64,000 bases of DNA from Petunia secreta (lineage: Eukaryota > Streptophyta > Magnoliopsida > Solanales > Solanaceae): contig JARKIP010000003.1 of NCBI GenBank assembly GCA_029990175.1, forward strand, positions 186,001-250,000, written 5' to 3'. The position numbers and the translations under genes were made by a program. Positions 34,576-46,091 of the stretch are shown here, one piece after another. Every line of letters begins with the position of its first letter. The first letter of the stretch is position 1. Under the pieces are notes generated by a model that saw nothing but the letters and a program-made list of their open reading frames with translations, was not told where the DNA came from and did not search any database.

Positions 34576-35270
34576 ATACAATCTACCCAAAAAATGATAC
34601 TGATTTAAGAAACTCTGTAAGTACATGTGAATATGATGCTTTTGGAACACATTATTTCGTAATACAATTTTTTTTTGTAAATTTGGAAGTTCTCTGCCAT
34701 TTTGAAACAACTCTTGAGAACCAATGAGGAAATACATTAGCTAACACACTCACCAACCCCATTCCCTTTCGACCACTCTGCCAATATCAATGTAATAAAA
34801 TCAGACATTAACCTAGTTAAATCATCATAAAATCATGCCATAAAATCTACAGAGCAGCGTAAAAAGAGAAGAAAGTTTGAAGATGATAGCACTGGCACCG
34901 CCGCCAAATTTACAAGCCTAGACGACGGCGATTCAACAACAAGGTGGAGAACTCATTCCGAACAATAGATCTACTCTTCTTCAAGCTCTCCATCACGTTC
35001 GCCGGAGTAACAACAACGGCGAAAATAGGTCTCCGACGATCCTCGGACGAAACATGTTGTCCGTCTCGCCGGAAATACCACCAGATCTGACCGGATTTCT
35101 GGTAACGATGTTTCTGGTAATGGGTTGTTGGTAACAGATTTCTGGTAACCAGCAATGGGGATGATGGCGCTGGGATGGTTGTAATGGCGCTGGGGTTGGG
35201 ATGATGGCGCTTGGGTAGTGAGGGTGAGGTGATGGAGGAAGAGAGAGTAAGTGAGATGTTGTAATTTGGA
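34576..35270 (-). other. Unidentified gene-like segment inside the non-autonomous MULE
   Basis: Around 34905-35160 the base composition rises and the - strand carries an 81-codon frame with a basic stretch (MESLKKSRSIVRNEF). No domain recognised. It may be a captured host fragment or the element's own leader. Confidence 0.3.
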
Positions 35271-35447
35271 AAAATGAAAGTGAAATGTGTTGATTGTTGT
35301 AAAATGTGCTTAAAAAAATATTGATGTGTTGTAATTTGTAAAATATTGTTATTTTGATGTAATACAGGGGTGTAGGTTTGTATAAGTATGTAAAAAATCC
35401 TATAATTATTGAGTGTTTCTCTTTGAGCCGCTTAAAAGCTGGCTAAC

Positions 35448-36025
35448 CATCCAAAATCATCCAATTGCTTATCCATACTGAATACAAGCGTCTCATCACA
35501 AATTTGATCTCTATAAAAAAAGTATTGCAAAAATTTGCCTCCATAAGAAAGTTCCTGGTTATTGTCTGATTTTTCTATTAGAAAAGACCTGAAGATCTCC
35601 AGGAGCTTACCTTTACCAACAACTTTTCTTGATGGAGGCTAATTTTATAAGACTTTTCTTACAGGAGTCAAAACTGTAACGGTAGCACCAGATCTGTCTA
35701 TTTCTCAAAGAAATTTGTTCTTTTGTACAAAACGAGAATAACAATAATCTTTGAGTTTTACATGATTTTGAGTTTTGCCTTGCCATTGTAGGCCTTTCCC
35801 TCATCTAATTATGTAATGGTAAATATTATTGTACATGCACTACACCAAATTAAATACATTCTCAAATTTCTGTCATATTATATTAATGGAGATCAGTTTG
35901 TCTAACAAATTTATGGTTTGGTAAACTGGTTCATCCAATTCTGATTAATGGAGTGAGTCTTTTTCTTTTTCTCATATTCTGCTGGAAATAATTAAGATAA
36001 TATTTGGATCAAAACTGATGAGTCG
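35448..36025 (+). repeat. Duplicated NDR kinase 3' UTR and flank
   Basis: Matches 17190-17525: CCAATTGCTTATCCATACTG, TAACAATAATCTTTGAGTTT, TGTCATATTATATTAATGGA, AACAAATTTATGGTTTGGTA and TCATATTCTG.TGGAAATAA. A ~200-bp stretch (about 35490-35705) has no counterpart in the original. Confidence 0.9.
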
Positions 36026-36741
36026 AATTATTTTCTTTCTCTGATTGGAGTTGTAGTTGCAACTCTAGATCTTAGGGTATTAGTATGACAAAAGTCATAT
36101 TTCATGAAAGATCTTAAATATTCGATCCTTGGTCGATCAGTGCAAATACTTTTAAAAACAATATATATTTAAAACAAAAGTGAATAATATTAGCAAATTA
36201 AAGAGTGACTGATGAAATATTAAAGAATTAAAAATATCACCAGCGGATGTGGTGTGATGGTTCTCTACTCTTACCAAAAGTCTTAATGAGTCATGAGATT
36301 GGAGAAATTCCTAAAAAAGTAATTCTCCCTTAAATGCATTGCAAATTTTTAAACAGCCAAAGTTAAAACACTAGTTATGTGAGTGAAACTTTAAGTGAGG
36401 AAAATTATTTTTATTTTTCGATGAAAATATTTCATTAAAAATTACTATATCAGAGCACCAAATATACATGCACAAGAAGAAGAACAAAACATTCGTCACA
36501 TGAAACACTTCTTTTGAGTAAAAATTCTCTTCGCAAGAAACAATTCTTTTGAAAAATAACTTTTGTCGTACCAAACAAACTCTCACTACAAACTTCAATA
36601 TTATTATCTGCCTTCCTTCTGAGTAAAGATTCACCTTCACCAAATGCCTATACCATACCTTGGTTATGTGATTTCTTGTGATGGTATATATATATATAAA
36701 ACTAGGAATTATATACAAAAATATATGACATGTATTTGTTT
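36026..36741. other. Gene-free spacer, possible decayed SINE
   Basis: Around 36242-36300, GCGGATGTGGTGTGATGGTT followed by CTCTTACCAAAAGTCT is reminiscent of a tRNA-derived SINE head, without a clear B box. The rest is AT-rich; a 115-codon - strand frame (36718-36371) has no recognisable motif. Confidence 0.3.
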
Positions 36742-36776
36742 CACTACTAGAAATTAATCATTCTGCGTCACAGTTT

Positions 36777-37120
36777 GGAGACGGAATTCCGTCTCTGAGC
36801 GTCCTTCGCTTTTAAGCGCGTCATTAGACTGCTTGGAGACGGAATTCCGTCTCCAAATGCAAAAGTAGTTGACACACTTACACATTCTTGGAGACGGAAT
36901 TCCGTCTCCAAGACTGTGTCAGAACGCGTTAACTTTTGCATTTGGAGAGGGAATTCCCTCTCAAACATAAATTATATATATTATTTTTATTGTTTAGAGA
37001 CGGAATTCCCTCTCCAATTAAAAATTTAAAAATTATTTTTGTTGTTTAGAGACGGAATTCCGTCTCTAATAAAATTATTTAATTTGTTTTGGTTGGTTAG
37101 AGACGGAATTCCGTCTCTAA
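36777..37120. repeat. Subterminal palindromic motif array, left end of the CACTA element
   Basis: Seven copies of a palindrome GGAGACGGAATTCCGTCTCC or close variants (36777, 36836, 36893, 36944, 36996, 37050, 37100), spaced 51-59 bp. In En/Spm, short subterminal repeats are the binding sites of TNPA; these are the obvious candidates here. Confidence 0.85.
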
Positions 37121-37323
37121 CTATACAAATCCTGCTAAACAAAAATATTAGAAATTCGGTACAAAGCAACCAAATACCAAAAACAACCTGTTTAACATAA
37201 AACAAAGCCACCACGGCCAATAAAACAATACTACATATTGTTTCATTATTAACCATTCAACACAAATAAAAACTAAAGTATTTAATTAGTAACATGTTCA
37301 CAACTTAACAAACCATGAGAGTA

Positions 37324-39197
37324 CTAATCCGCTCTTTGGGACGAGCCACTTCCTTGCTCCTTATCTCTCCAAATCTTTGCCACAATATCCTGTAATTTCT
37401 TCACATTCTCACGGTCTTCTAACCGTTGCCTTTCACTATCTTGTAGCCTTTGCTCCATTTCCGCCAATCTAGCACGCAACTCATCATCCGCAGCTTGTGG
37501 TGCATGTGAAGAAGAAGAAGAACAATTAGCATTGACAATACCTACACGAGAAGGCTTCTTGTACCTCGAAGGACCAAGGCCATAGGCTCGATTTTTGCTA
37601 GTATAGCCACCACCCGCCTGAACGAACATTGCATTTTCTTCATCCTGGGTGGGTTTAGGAGAGCCTTCATCGACTTGTGACCCTTGGCTCTCAAGCCATT
37701 CTTGGTGTAAAGCTTTGTAGTTTTCCTAAAGCACACGACGCGATTAGAATAATTAATTAAAGAATAATTTAAAAAAAAATAAAATTATTTATGATATCTC
37801 ACCTCTAGTTGTTGTGCACGTGGCTCGACCCATCCCACCTCATTTCCTTGTTCGTCATATAAATAATGGAACAAACAGAAAAATTCATAATCACTAACTT
37901 TTCCATGTACCGCTTCATACACAATGTAAATTTGTTAATGCTAAATCAAAATGGTGTTAAGTTTTTAATTTAAATAAAAATTAGATTGACTTACATATCG
38001 TGCCTGATGGGTGGCCAAACTAAGTGAACCACAAGTGTGCTTCGATCCTCCCTTTGCGGATGCTCTGTTTTTCTTAGCCTGCTCACTCTGGGCTAAGAAT
38101 TCAGGTGTTTCCCAATAAATTTTGAGTTTATCCCAATTTTGTTGATAAATCCATTTGGGAACTTTACCCTTTTGCCTGTATTTTGACAGGGAATCACTTA
38201 GCCTTTTAGCCGCCTTTTTCTCAAAAACTGCTCGGACTTGATCATCATATATAGGATCCCACGAACACTTGTGCTGAAACAATAACAATATAATAAGTGA
38301 AAACTAATAAAACACATATAATAATCAAATGACAAAAGCTTCATAAGTATAGTTAATACCGTAAAAGCTTCAAACATGCGGTTCCTAACAGGTACTGGCA
38401 CCTTTCCCCAGGTCGGCCAACCATCAGTAAAGTGTGGTGTCATAGATTCAACAACAAGTTTCACTGCCTTGTCCGATGGAAGAAACCTGCATTAAATTTA
38501 ACATACAAAATTATGTTGATAAATATATATTGCATTCAATTCAAAAGTTTATAATTTAAAGGTTAATGAATAAATCTTACCCTACTTTGCTGTCAGGCAT
38601 GATAATCAACCTCTCAGACTCATCGAGAGATCTAATACCACCAGGCAACTGAACTGTAGCGCTAGTACGCTTTTTCCTACCCTTTCGCGCTGTAGTGGTG
38701 ACAGATGGAGAGGACTCTAGCTGAGTCTCTGGTATGGGTGTACTCGAACTGGGGCATGCCGATGATGATACAGATGGAACAGTACTCGAAATGGAAGGTG
38801 TAGCAGATGGCAAACTATGTGGATGCATATTAGGAGTAGGTATCATCATCAGCTGTGAAGGGCCCGGTGCGCCGAATGGATGAAATGTAGGGGCCCGTAC
38901 ATGCATAGACTGAGGGGATGTGCCTACCATAGGCATGGAATGGAAAGAGGGACCAGCAGGCTGGCCAAACTGATAGTGTTGCCCCATATGTGGCATGGTC
39001 TGTGCAGATATACTAGGGGCCTGTGGCTGATGGAATAGTGGGTTACTAGGGAGACCAGCGAAAAATCTAGGCGGATAATTACCTAGCTGTGAGAGCAAGG
39101 TAGAGGTAGGGGTCAATGCCGGAAGTGGAGAAGTAGTATGACCTGTGGAAGTATGGCCACCACGGGTCTTAGGTCCTTTCCTACCTCGAGATGCCAT
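37324..39197 (-). CDS. TNPA-like protein of the CACTA element (plant transposase Ptta/En/Spm domain)
   Basis: Starts at ATG 39197 (MASRGRKGPKTRGG) with a Pro/Ser-rich N-terminus. Exon 1 39197-38581, exon 2 38486-38360 and exon 3 38273-37995 join in frame and carry the Transposase_24-type domain (WPTWGKVPVPVRNRMFEAFT, then WIYQQNWDKLKIYWETPEF and KGGSKHTCGSLSLATHQARY). Exon 4 (about 37910-37803: VSDYEFFCLFHYLYDEQGNE) and exon 5 (about 37725-37324) follow; the acceptor of exon 4 is not obvious. The C-terminus is a coiled coil (DDELRARLAEMEQRLQDSER) as in TNPA proteins that dimerise on subterminal repeats. Ends at TAG 37324. Likely DNA-binding partner of the transposase. Confidence 0.75.
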
Positions 39198-39308
39198 ATC
39201 TGCAAATTAATGTTAAATTCAATAGAATTAGATATTTAATAAAGTGTATCATCGTTAATTAAATACCACAAACAACCAATGTAACGCACAAATATTCAAC
39301 TACTAACA

Positions 39309-42300
39309 TCAATCATCATCGCTTCCTTCTAGTTCATCAAGCAATTCATCCTCAGAGGTATCATTTTCATCTATGTACTCCCCTTCTTCATTTCCCAACG
39401 ACGTTTCCATGGTTTGATTGAGCACCGACATATCAAATTCTTCAAAATAATCCACACCCTGATGCAACTCGTCGGGTAATTCTTCATCTACAATTTCTTG
39501 AACAGTTGAAATGTCATTTTGGTATGCTTCATCTAATGCATCATCCACCTCAATTCTTCCAACCGGTTTGGCTTTCAAAACAACCCACCAATTTGCTTTT
39601 TCCTTGTTATTCAGTCTATTTTTGCACTTTGGATAAGGAACGTAGTACACTTGTTTCACATTTTGAGCAATGATAAATGGATCATAATGTGCATACGTTC
39701 TTTTGTGATTGATTTCAACTATTTTATATACTGGATGCACCTTTGTACCCCGAAGTGGTGTTGGATCAAACCACTTACACCGAAAGAGCACCAACTTTTT
39801 CCTTGGATGACCATTAAACTCTAGCTCTAATATTTCATGTATTACACCATAATAGTCAAACTCTCCATCACCAGTGCCTGCATTCACCCACACTCCGCAG
39901 TTATATGTTTTCTTCCCCATGGACCATTCTTCAGTATGAAACTTATAGCCATTGATGAAGTACTTAGACATTTGTCTGTACTTATAAATAGGGCCCAATG
40001 ATAAATCACAAAACAGTGGATGATTGACGCCGTTTTCAGGATTGTGTACCTAACATGCATACAATTGTAGATTTATAAGTTAAAACATACTTGCGTATAG
40101 TATTCACCAACGGGATATGTGCCACTAAAATACTTACGTATTCTCTAAACCACTCTGAAAATTTGATTGTCACAGCATCGTGCCCAAAGTTAGTGACAAA
40201 TAAACTGCTATGCACAACAACAATATTCAGGATGTAAAAATTAATATATGTATTAACCTTTTTTTTATGTAGAAACTGACAAATACCTATAAAAAGGTTG
40301 CACTTCTGGGCAATTCAGCAGTACATGTGTCGTAGCAACTTGTCTATCGATGTCGCTGAATGGTTTTGTGCAACCTTTTTCTGATCCTCGACCGGGATGA
40401 TTGAATATGGAAAAATGAGGATACAGTGAATTGCCGCTTCCACCATCATCATGTCGGTTAGGCCTGCGACTTAGAGAAGGTACTTCGGCCCCAAAATAAT
40501 AAGAACAGAAATGCGACGTTTCCCTAACAAGATAAGCCTCACATATCGACCCCTCAATTCTATTCCTATTTTTTGCAGTCCGCTTACATTTGCCAATAGT
40601 CATGTATAACATAGATAGCCATATAATTTAATAATGAATTAAAAAATATTAAATATAGGAGGAAATCTATGATATGCATTATCTTTCAGTAGGATACATC
40701 CACCTTCCCTGAACCGGGCCTCCAAGTCTTGCTTCTTCAATAAGGTGCATAGGCAGATGTTCCATAACATTGAAGAAACCAGGGGGAAATATCTTGGTCA
40801 ATTTAGTAGAGATCACAGGAATATTACTTTCCATCAATTGTAGATTTTCTTCCCTCAATGTACTAGAACACAAGTCCTTGAAAAGCACACTCATTTCAGT
40901 GAGTGGTTTCCAAATTGTATCAGGCAAGCCATTGAACGCAATTGGCAACAAATTTTCCATGAAAACATGACAATCATGGCTTTTCATTGCCGTAAGCTTA
41001 CCTTCTGTCATGTCGACACATTTGGATATATTCGATGCGCAACCATCAGGAAACTTAATATTCTGTATCCACTCACAAATCATTCTTCTCTCCTCCAAGT
41101 CAAAAGTGTAGTTCGCTGATGGCTTGCGCACCTTAACCCCATCTGATTGTAGGTGCAATTCAGGTCGTCGACAATATGCCTGAACATCTAACCTTGCCTT
41201 CAAGTTGTCCTTTTGTTTTGTTATTGACATCCATCACAGTGTTAAAGACAGCATCAAAAAAGTTTTTTTCAATATGCATTGGATCCAGATTATGCCTAAG
41301 AAGATTGTCCTTCCAATAAGGAAGTTCCCAAAATATGCTCTGCTTTGTCCAATTATGTATAACACCAAAACCTGCTATTCTAGGCAATGGTTGCTGCTCC
41401 GTTGCCTTGGGATACCCCTGAACCCGAGACCAAACTTCATGCCCCGTCAACCTCTGTGGAGGATCATCAAAATCCTCCTTATTCTTCATGAATGCACTAG
41501 TGTTTCTCCTAAATGGATGGTCATCTGGCAGAAACTGGCGCTGACAGTTGAACCATGTGTGCTTACGCCCATGTTTCAAATAAAATGCTTTTGTATCTTC
41601 CATATAAATAGGACAAGATAGCTTACCAGCAGTGGACCAACCAGACAATATGCCATATGCAGGGAAATCATTAATTGTCCACATCAAACAAGCATGCAAT
41701 CTAAAGTTTTGTTTCAAGGAACAATCATATGTTACAACACCATCACGCCACAATATTTGTAACTCATCAATCAAAGGCTGCAAGAATACATCAATAGAGC
41801 TTTTTGGGTTACTAGGACCAGGGATAATACAAGTCAGGAAAATATATGGACTTGTCATACACATTTCTAGGGGTAGATTATACGGTGTGACGAATACTGG
41901 CCAGCAAGAATATGGTGCAGCAGAGACAGCAAACGGAGTAAATCCATCAGAACTTAAACCCAACCTGATGTTTCTAGGTTCACTTGCAAATTCAGGATAC
42001 ACTCTATCAAAATGCTTCCATGCTTCTCCATCAGACGGATGACATAGAATACCAGATTGTCGTTTACGTTCATGATGCCATCTCATATGAGGAGCAGAAC
42101 TCATTGATGCATACAACCTCTTTAACCTTGGTATAAGAGGTAAGTAATGCATCGCTTTTACTGGGACCTGTTTCTGTTTAGAATTTTTGACTGGCTTGTA
42201 GCGAGCCTCACCGCAAAACGTACAAAATTGCTTATCTTTGTTTTCTTTGTAGTATAACATGCAACCTTTTTTACAGCAGTGAATTCTTTCTGAAGATAGC

Positions 42301-42929
42301 CCTAAAAACGAAACCAACTTTTTTGCATCGTAGTACGAGGAAGGAAATCCCAAGTTACTTATGTTTAGTTCATTCAAGAGTCCAATGATCTCATCCATGC
42401 CTCCTTGAGATATGTTATAATCTGATTTAATACTAAGCAACCTAACTGCCACCGACAGCTTTGAATGACTTGCCCCCTCGTAAAATGGGCGACTTGCTTC
42501 TTCCAACTGTTCATAGAAGAGTTTCGCCTCATTATTGGGAATCTCCTCAACATTCGGTTGAGAGGGTTCCCCTTGGTACATTCCAAACGCATCATTCAAC
42601 ATCTCATTCATAGGATAGTTATACCCGACATAGTCATTTTGGAAGTTCTCTCTATGGACACTAGGGTTACACTCTCCATCTGCAGTCCACACAAAATAAT
42701 TTGGCATAAATCCTTTTCTATAAAGGTGCAACACGACATTTTCAATTGGTTGCACGTGGCTACACTTGCATTTCACACAAGGACATTTGATTGATCCCCC
42801 TCGTATATATTCAGGAAGTAATTTAGCTTTAGCAATAAACCCATCAACCCCATCTACATAACTTTTCCTCAAACCCATATTTTCATAGAACATATTGTAC
42901 ATCCAACTACGATTTTCATCATGTTCCAT
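39309..42929 (-). pseudogene. TNPD-like CACTA transposase, multi-exon, with a frameshift
   Basis: From ATG 42929: transposase-associated N-terminal domain (WMYNMFYENMGLRKSYVDGV; IKCPCVKCKC), then the TNP2-type catalytic region (KKGCMLYYKENKDKQFCTFCG; DGFTPFAVSAAPYSCWPVF; DFPAYGILSGWSTAGKLSCP; NLDPMHIEKNFFD). Near 41218 the frame changes by one base in the run ACAAAACAAAAGGAC: the family's continuous motif NKTKDNLKAR is split between two frames. The next part (41230-40679) is DUF4218-like (HDCHVFMENLLPIAFNG; VMEHLPMHLIEEA). Exon 40612-40265 follows, then 39998-39309 with a DUF4216-like domain (YYGVIHEILELEF; LVLFRCKWFDP) and an acidic C-terminus. Apart from the slip it looks nearly intact; a sequencing error there would make it functional. 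Confidence 0.85.
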
Positions 42930-43579
42930 CTACAAAAGTTGCACACAAATAAATATAAATCAATGCAACAAATTATAGCAATTTTTCTAGCAAACTATAG
43001 GTGTATAACATTATTGTTAAATTATGTTGTATATTAATTTTTTAATTAACTAACTAAATCAAACTCCCTACATTTATTTTATTTGTCATGTTCAATAACA
43101 TTGTTCTTAATTATTTCTTTCTAATTATTCTTGCATTAAATTTATCTACTTTATATTATTTTTCTAACTATTTCTAAATTTCCAAGAACTAATGACATTT
43201 AATTTCTAATAATCCAATCTAACAAATATTAAACAAGTATACAAACATGATAGAATTATATAATAAATTCAATATTGATATATAATGGAGTGTCAAAGTT
43301 GGTATTGGGGTGGGGAAAATGAGGGTCGAATTCATGGATGAAAAAAATGGGGAGGGAAAAATAATTTGAATTATAGCTAAAAATAATGGGGAAGATGAAG
43401 AAAAATACTTGAATAAATTGGGGATGATTGGGGATGTTTTTGCCGGGGAGGGAACAAATTCGCCGTGGAGGGAGTAGCTTCGCCGGAGGGAGCAGTGACT
43501 GGTTTGGGGGAGGGGTTTTTTAATTTTGGGGAGAGGATACTGAATGTGGAAGAGAGAAGGAGCGGGTTATAATTATGAG

Positions 43580-43700
43580 TTGGAGACGGAAACTCTAAAA
43601 AATTTAATTATTTTTTTATTCTTTCAGTGATTGGAGACGGATTGGAGGCGGAATTCCCTCTCCAATCAGTTGGAGAGGGAATTCCGTCTCCGACCTCTTT
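43580..43700. repeat. Subterminal motif array, right end of the CACTA element
   Basis: About four partial or whole copies: TTGGAGACGGAAACTC, TTGGAGACGG, GAGGCGGAATTCCCTCTCC and GGAGAGGGAATTCCGTCTCC. Fewer and more variable than at the left end. Confidence 0.75.
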
Positions 43701-43754
43701 GTAGCATTTTATCTGATTTCTAGTAGTGTTTCTTCGGTGTAAAAATCTAGAGAT

Positions 43755-43972
43755 CGTTTGGTTGGTGGGATTGAGATTATAATCTCAGAATAAAAAATAT
43801 GATTACCCGTGTTTGATTAACGGTTTAATGTAAAACAAGGTAAAATTATACTATATTTATGAGATTATGGGTGGAATAATTTATCCCAACTTTAATTCCA
43901 TGAAATTATTTATCCCAAAATCAAAGGGATATCACGCTTAATCCCTCTAACTAAACACCTTAATATATTTTA
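43755..43972. mobile_element. MITE-like element next to the CACTA end
   Basis: Left end GATCGTTTGGTTGGTGGGATTGAG and the complement of the right end (GGTGTTTAGTTAGAGGGATTAAG) are similar inverted sequences ~215 bp apart; internal ATTATAATCTCA and TTTATCCCAA. Resembles 5405-5632. Confidence 0.5.
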
Positions 43973-45780
43973 ACGTCCTTTTTCTTCTTCCACCTTTAAA
44001 GAAGTTTATTTTTTTTCTTCATTGACCTCTGAAGAAGTTAAAGCGCAGAAAAAATATCTATCCAGAAAAGCTGGCAAAAATATCTATCCTTTGAAATCCA
44101 CGATATTATTCATAGAGCCACTGAACAAGCTGATGATGATATTCTAAAGATAGGAATATGCTTTCCTTCATTTCACATGCCACATCCTGTCCATTAATCA
44201 CCAATCATCCTTTCTAACTTCTTCTCTTAAAACTTAAGGAGTAAAATTTAGTGGACAGATACCAATAGTTTTGATTGCCCAAATAGGGAAGATTCTTCTC
44301 TCTCTCCCTTTTTTTTTTTTTTCTAATTAAAAATTTACTTACCTCGGTGTTTACCAGATGAATGAATATAAAATATATGTCTTTTAAAATTTATATACAT
44401 ATTATTACTTAACATGATTTAATATATATTTATAGTCATTTTTTAACAACTCGGGTTGATCTATTTAGTTTGGTGTAAACTTCGAATGTGGCTAAGCATT
44501 TATTTTATTGAATGCGGCCAAGTCGGTAAAGGAGCGAAAGAAGCTAACTTGAGTGAAGATTTTTTCGAGGAGGGACCCCAAGTAGAAGTTAGAGAAGAAA
44601 TTGATCTTATCCTGAAGGATATAGGAGTTAGGACACAAACAAAATGATGAACTGATGAATCTAAGAAGACTTTCACTTTAGAATTGCCGTTTCATGAGGA
44701 GAGGGGGGGGGGGGGGGGGGGGGGCTAAGCGCAGTTCTTTGAATGTTGAATGAAATCGATTCTTTTCTCTTTATTTTCTGGTCGTCTATAGTTGTCGACA
44801 TGTAAGATGAAACGGAGCCACAAGAAAATAGGGCAAGGATAGTCTCAACGTATTTAAGCATAGCTGCTTAGTGCATTCATTCGGTTTCCTGTTGTCACTA
44901 TTTTTTCATACTAGAATCGCCTATGCACTGTTGATGAATTTATACAAATTTACTACTCCTAATATCAACCTACACTTTAAAGATTATATAATAAGTTTAA
45001 TGCAGTTTAGCAGTCTATCTATTCTATAACCCTTGTTAAAGATTATATAATAATACGTTTAATGCAGTATAGCATATTTTATTTTATGTTTAATATTTGA
45101 GGTGATCAGGGTGGGCCCGTGAGAGGGAAAAAGTAGATTCTTGGTGAGATTTGAATCCCTAAGTGAAAATTGCAACTACTATTAGACCGCACTTTTAATT
45201 TTTGTATTTCTATTTAAAGTAACCTAATTACCAAAAAACAATTGGTAGCTTACATAAAGCTGAGTGGATTGCAATTCTTTGATGTAGTCGACTTTTTCTC
45301 ACTTATATGTTTCTTTTTTTTCTTTTTCTTGTACAAACAATGAAAGATAAGAAGAGAAAATTAGTACTCCTATCTAATAGTATGACCTAGCAGCCAATGG
45401 AATAGATTCAGACTATGAGTAAAGTTCAAATCTTAGTTGAGATATAAAAATATTATGTATTTTCTTTTGATTTATCAAAATCTTGGCGAATAGAGTTATT
45501 TAATACTAGTATTTACTTATGTGACTACTAATTGCCTATGTACCACCATTATATTTAAAAAAAAGATGAAGAGCTATGGCCTAAGAGATAGAGACGATCT
45601 TCGAGTAGTAATGTGTTAAAAGGATAAAGAGATAGTCTTGAACTATAAATACATCACATAAGACTTTTGAGCAGCAATAGCCAATAAGACAGAAAGAATC
45701 ACATGGTCAAAAGATAGAAGTAACAGAAACTACGTCGTTAAGTTGATGGAACATGTTGGCTTGTATGGGCAGTTTAAAAT
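43973..45780. other. Intergenic spacer with a 22-G run
   Basis: No convincing gene. A run of 22 G lies at 44703-44724. A 63-codon frame at 44456-44647 has no recognisable domain. At 45385-45480 a stretch with AAGTTCAAATCTTAG could be a decayed SINE. Confidence 0.5.
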
Positions 45781-45810
45781 AATTCCAGAGAATTGAATAA
45801 TGAAGACAAA

Positions 45811-45819
45811 AGATATTTT
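45811..45819 (-). promoter_or_regulatory. Evening element (reverse) upstream of the COR27-like gene
   Basis: AGATATTTT is the exact complement of the evening element AAAATATCT, ~275 bp before the ATG. Evening elements are bound by CCA1/LHY-type clock factors. Confidence 0.6.
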
Positions 45820-45869
45820 ATGGTGTGGATCTTATAGTCTTGATATTTTTAGTACCATCTACCTTTCAG

Positions 45870-45878
45870 AAAATATCT
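45870..45878 (+). promoter_or_regulatory. Evening element (forward) upstream of the COR27-like gene
   Basis: AAAATATCT, exact, ~215 bp before the ATG and 50 bp from the reverse copy. An ACGTG core (GACGTGT, 45904-45910) follows, a G-box/ABRE-like site. A TATA-like ATATAAATACT is at about 45991-46001. Confidence 0.65.
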
Positions 45879-46091
45879 GAACTAGTTCTAATACTTTTAA
45901 GTTGACGTGTTCACTTGACACATGTAAAAAGCGGTGACAGCTGAGCCTCTCTTTTTTGTACCATAAAGTTCTTTCCGTATTTTATCATTTAATATAAATA
46001 CTATGCACAGTTTTTTCTTGTGATAAATTCTCTAATAAAGCTCAAGGTTTAGGTTCTTTTTCCATTTATCTTGAAGCTAAATATCAGATTA

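Larger units (their letters stand above)
33271..35400. mobile_element. Non-autonomous MULE-like element, 2130 bp
   Basis: Ends GAAATTTTTAC (left) and the complement of GTAAAAAATCC (right), i.e. GGATTTTTTAC, short inverted repeats; flanked by an exact 9-bp duplication TATAATTAT at 33262-33270 and 35401-35409. It encodes no transposase. From 33420 to 34570 it is a degenerate repeat of CTGTTTC/CTGTATCT words; the right third (34860-35200) is GC-richer and gene-like but not recognised. A related truncated piece is at 61262. Nine-base duplication and absence of RT/LTR point to the Mutator superfamily. Confidence 0.75.
32930..35447. mobile_element. Foldback/MITE-type element interrupting the duplicated kinase 3' end
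   Basis: The outer halves (32930-33270 and 35401-35447) have inverted sequence: GGCGTTGAAAGAGAACA near 32956 against the complement GCGGCTCAAAGAGAAACA at ~35425, and AAAACTAGCCAC (33036) against GTGGCTAGTTTTAAAA (33202). Flanked by TCCAATTGTTTGTC and TCCAATTGCTTATC, which read as one copy in the original kinase locus, so they look like the target duplication. Exact ends unresolved. A second element is nested at 33271-35400. Confidence 0.55.
36742..43728 (-). mobile_element. Complete CACTA (En/Spm) transposon, 6987 bp
   Basis: Terminal inverted repeat CACTACTAGAAAT at 36742 and its complement ending at 43728, flanked by the 3-bp duplication TTT (36739-36741, 43729-43731). Carries two - strand genes, a TNPD-like transposase (42929-39309) and a TNPA-like gene (39197-37324), and subterminal palindromic motifs at both ends. 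Structure is that of an autonomous element, but the transposase frame has a one-base slip near 41218. Confidence 0.95.

Noticed and set aside
44456..44647. 63-codon ORF between CACTA and the COR27-like gene
   Set aside because: No recognised motif, no splice context, composition like the spacer.
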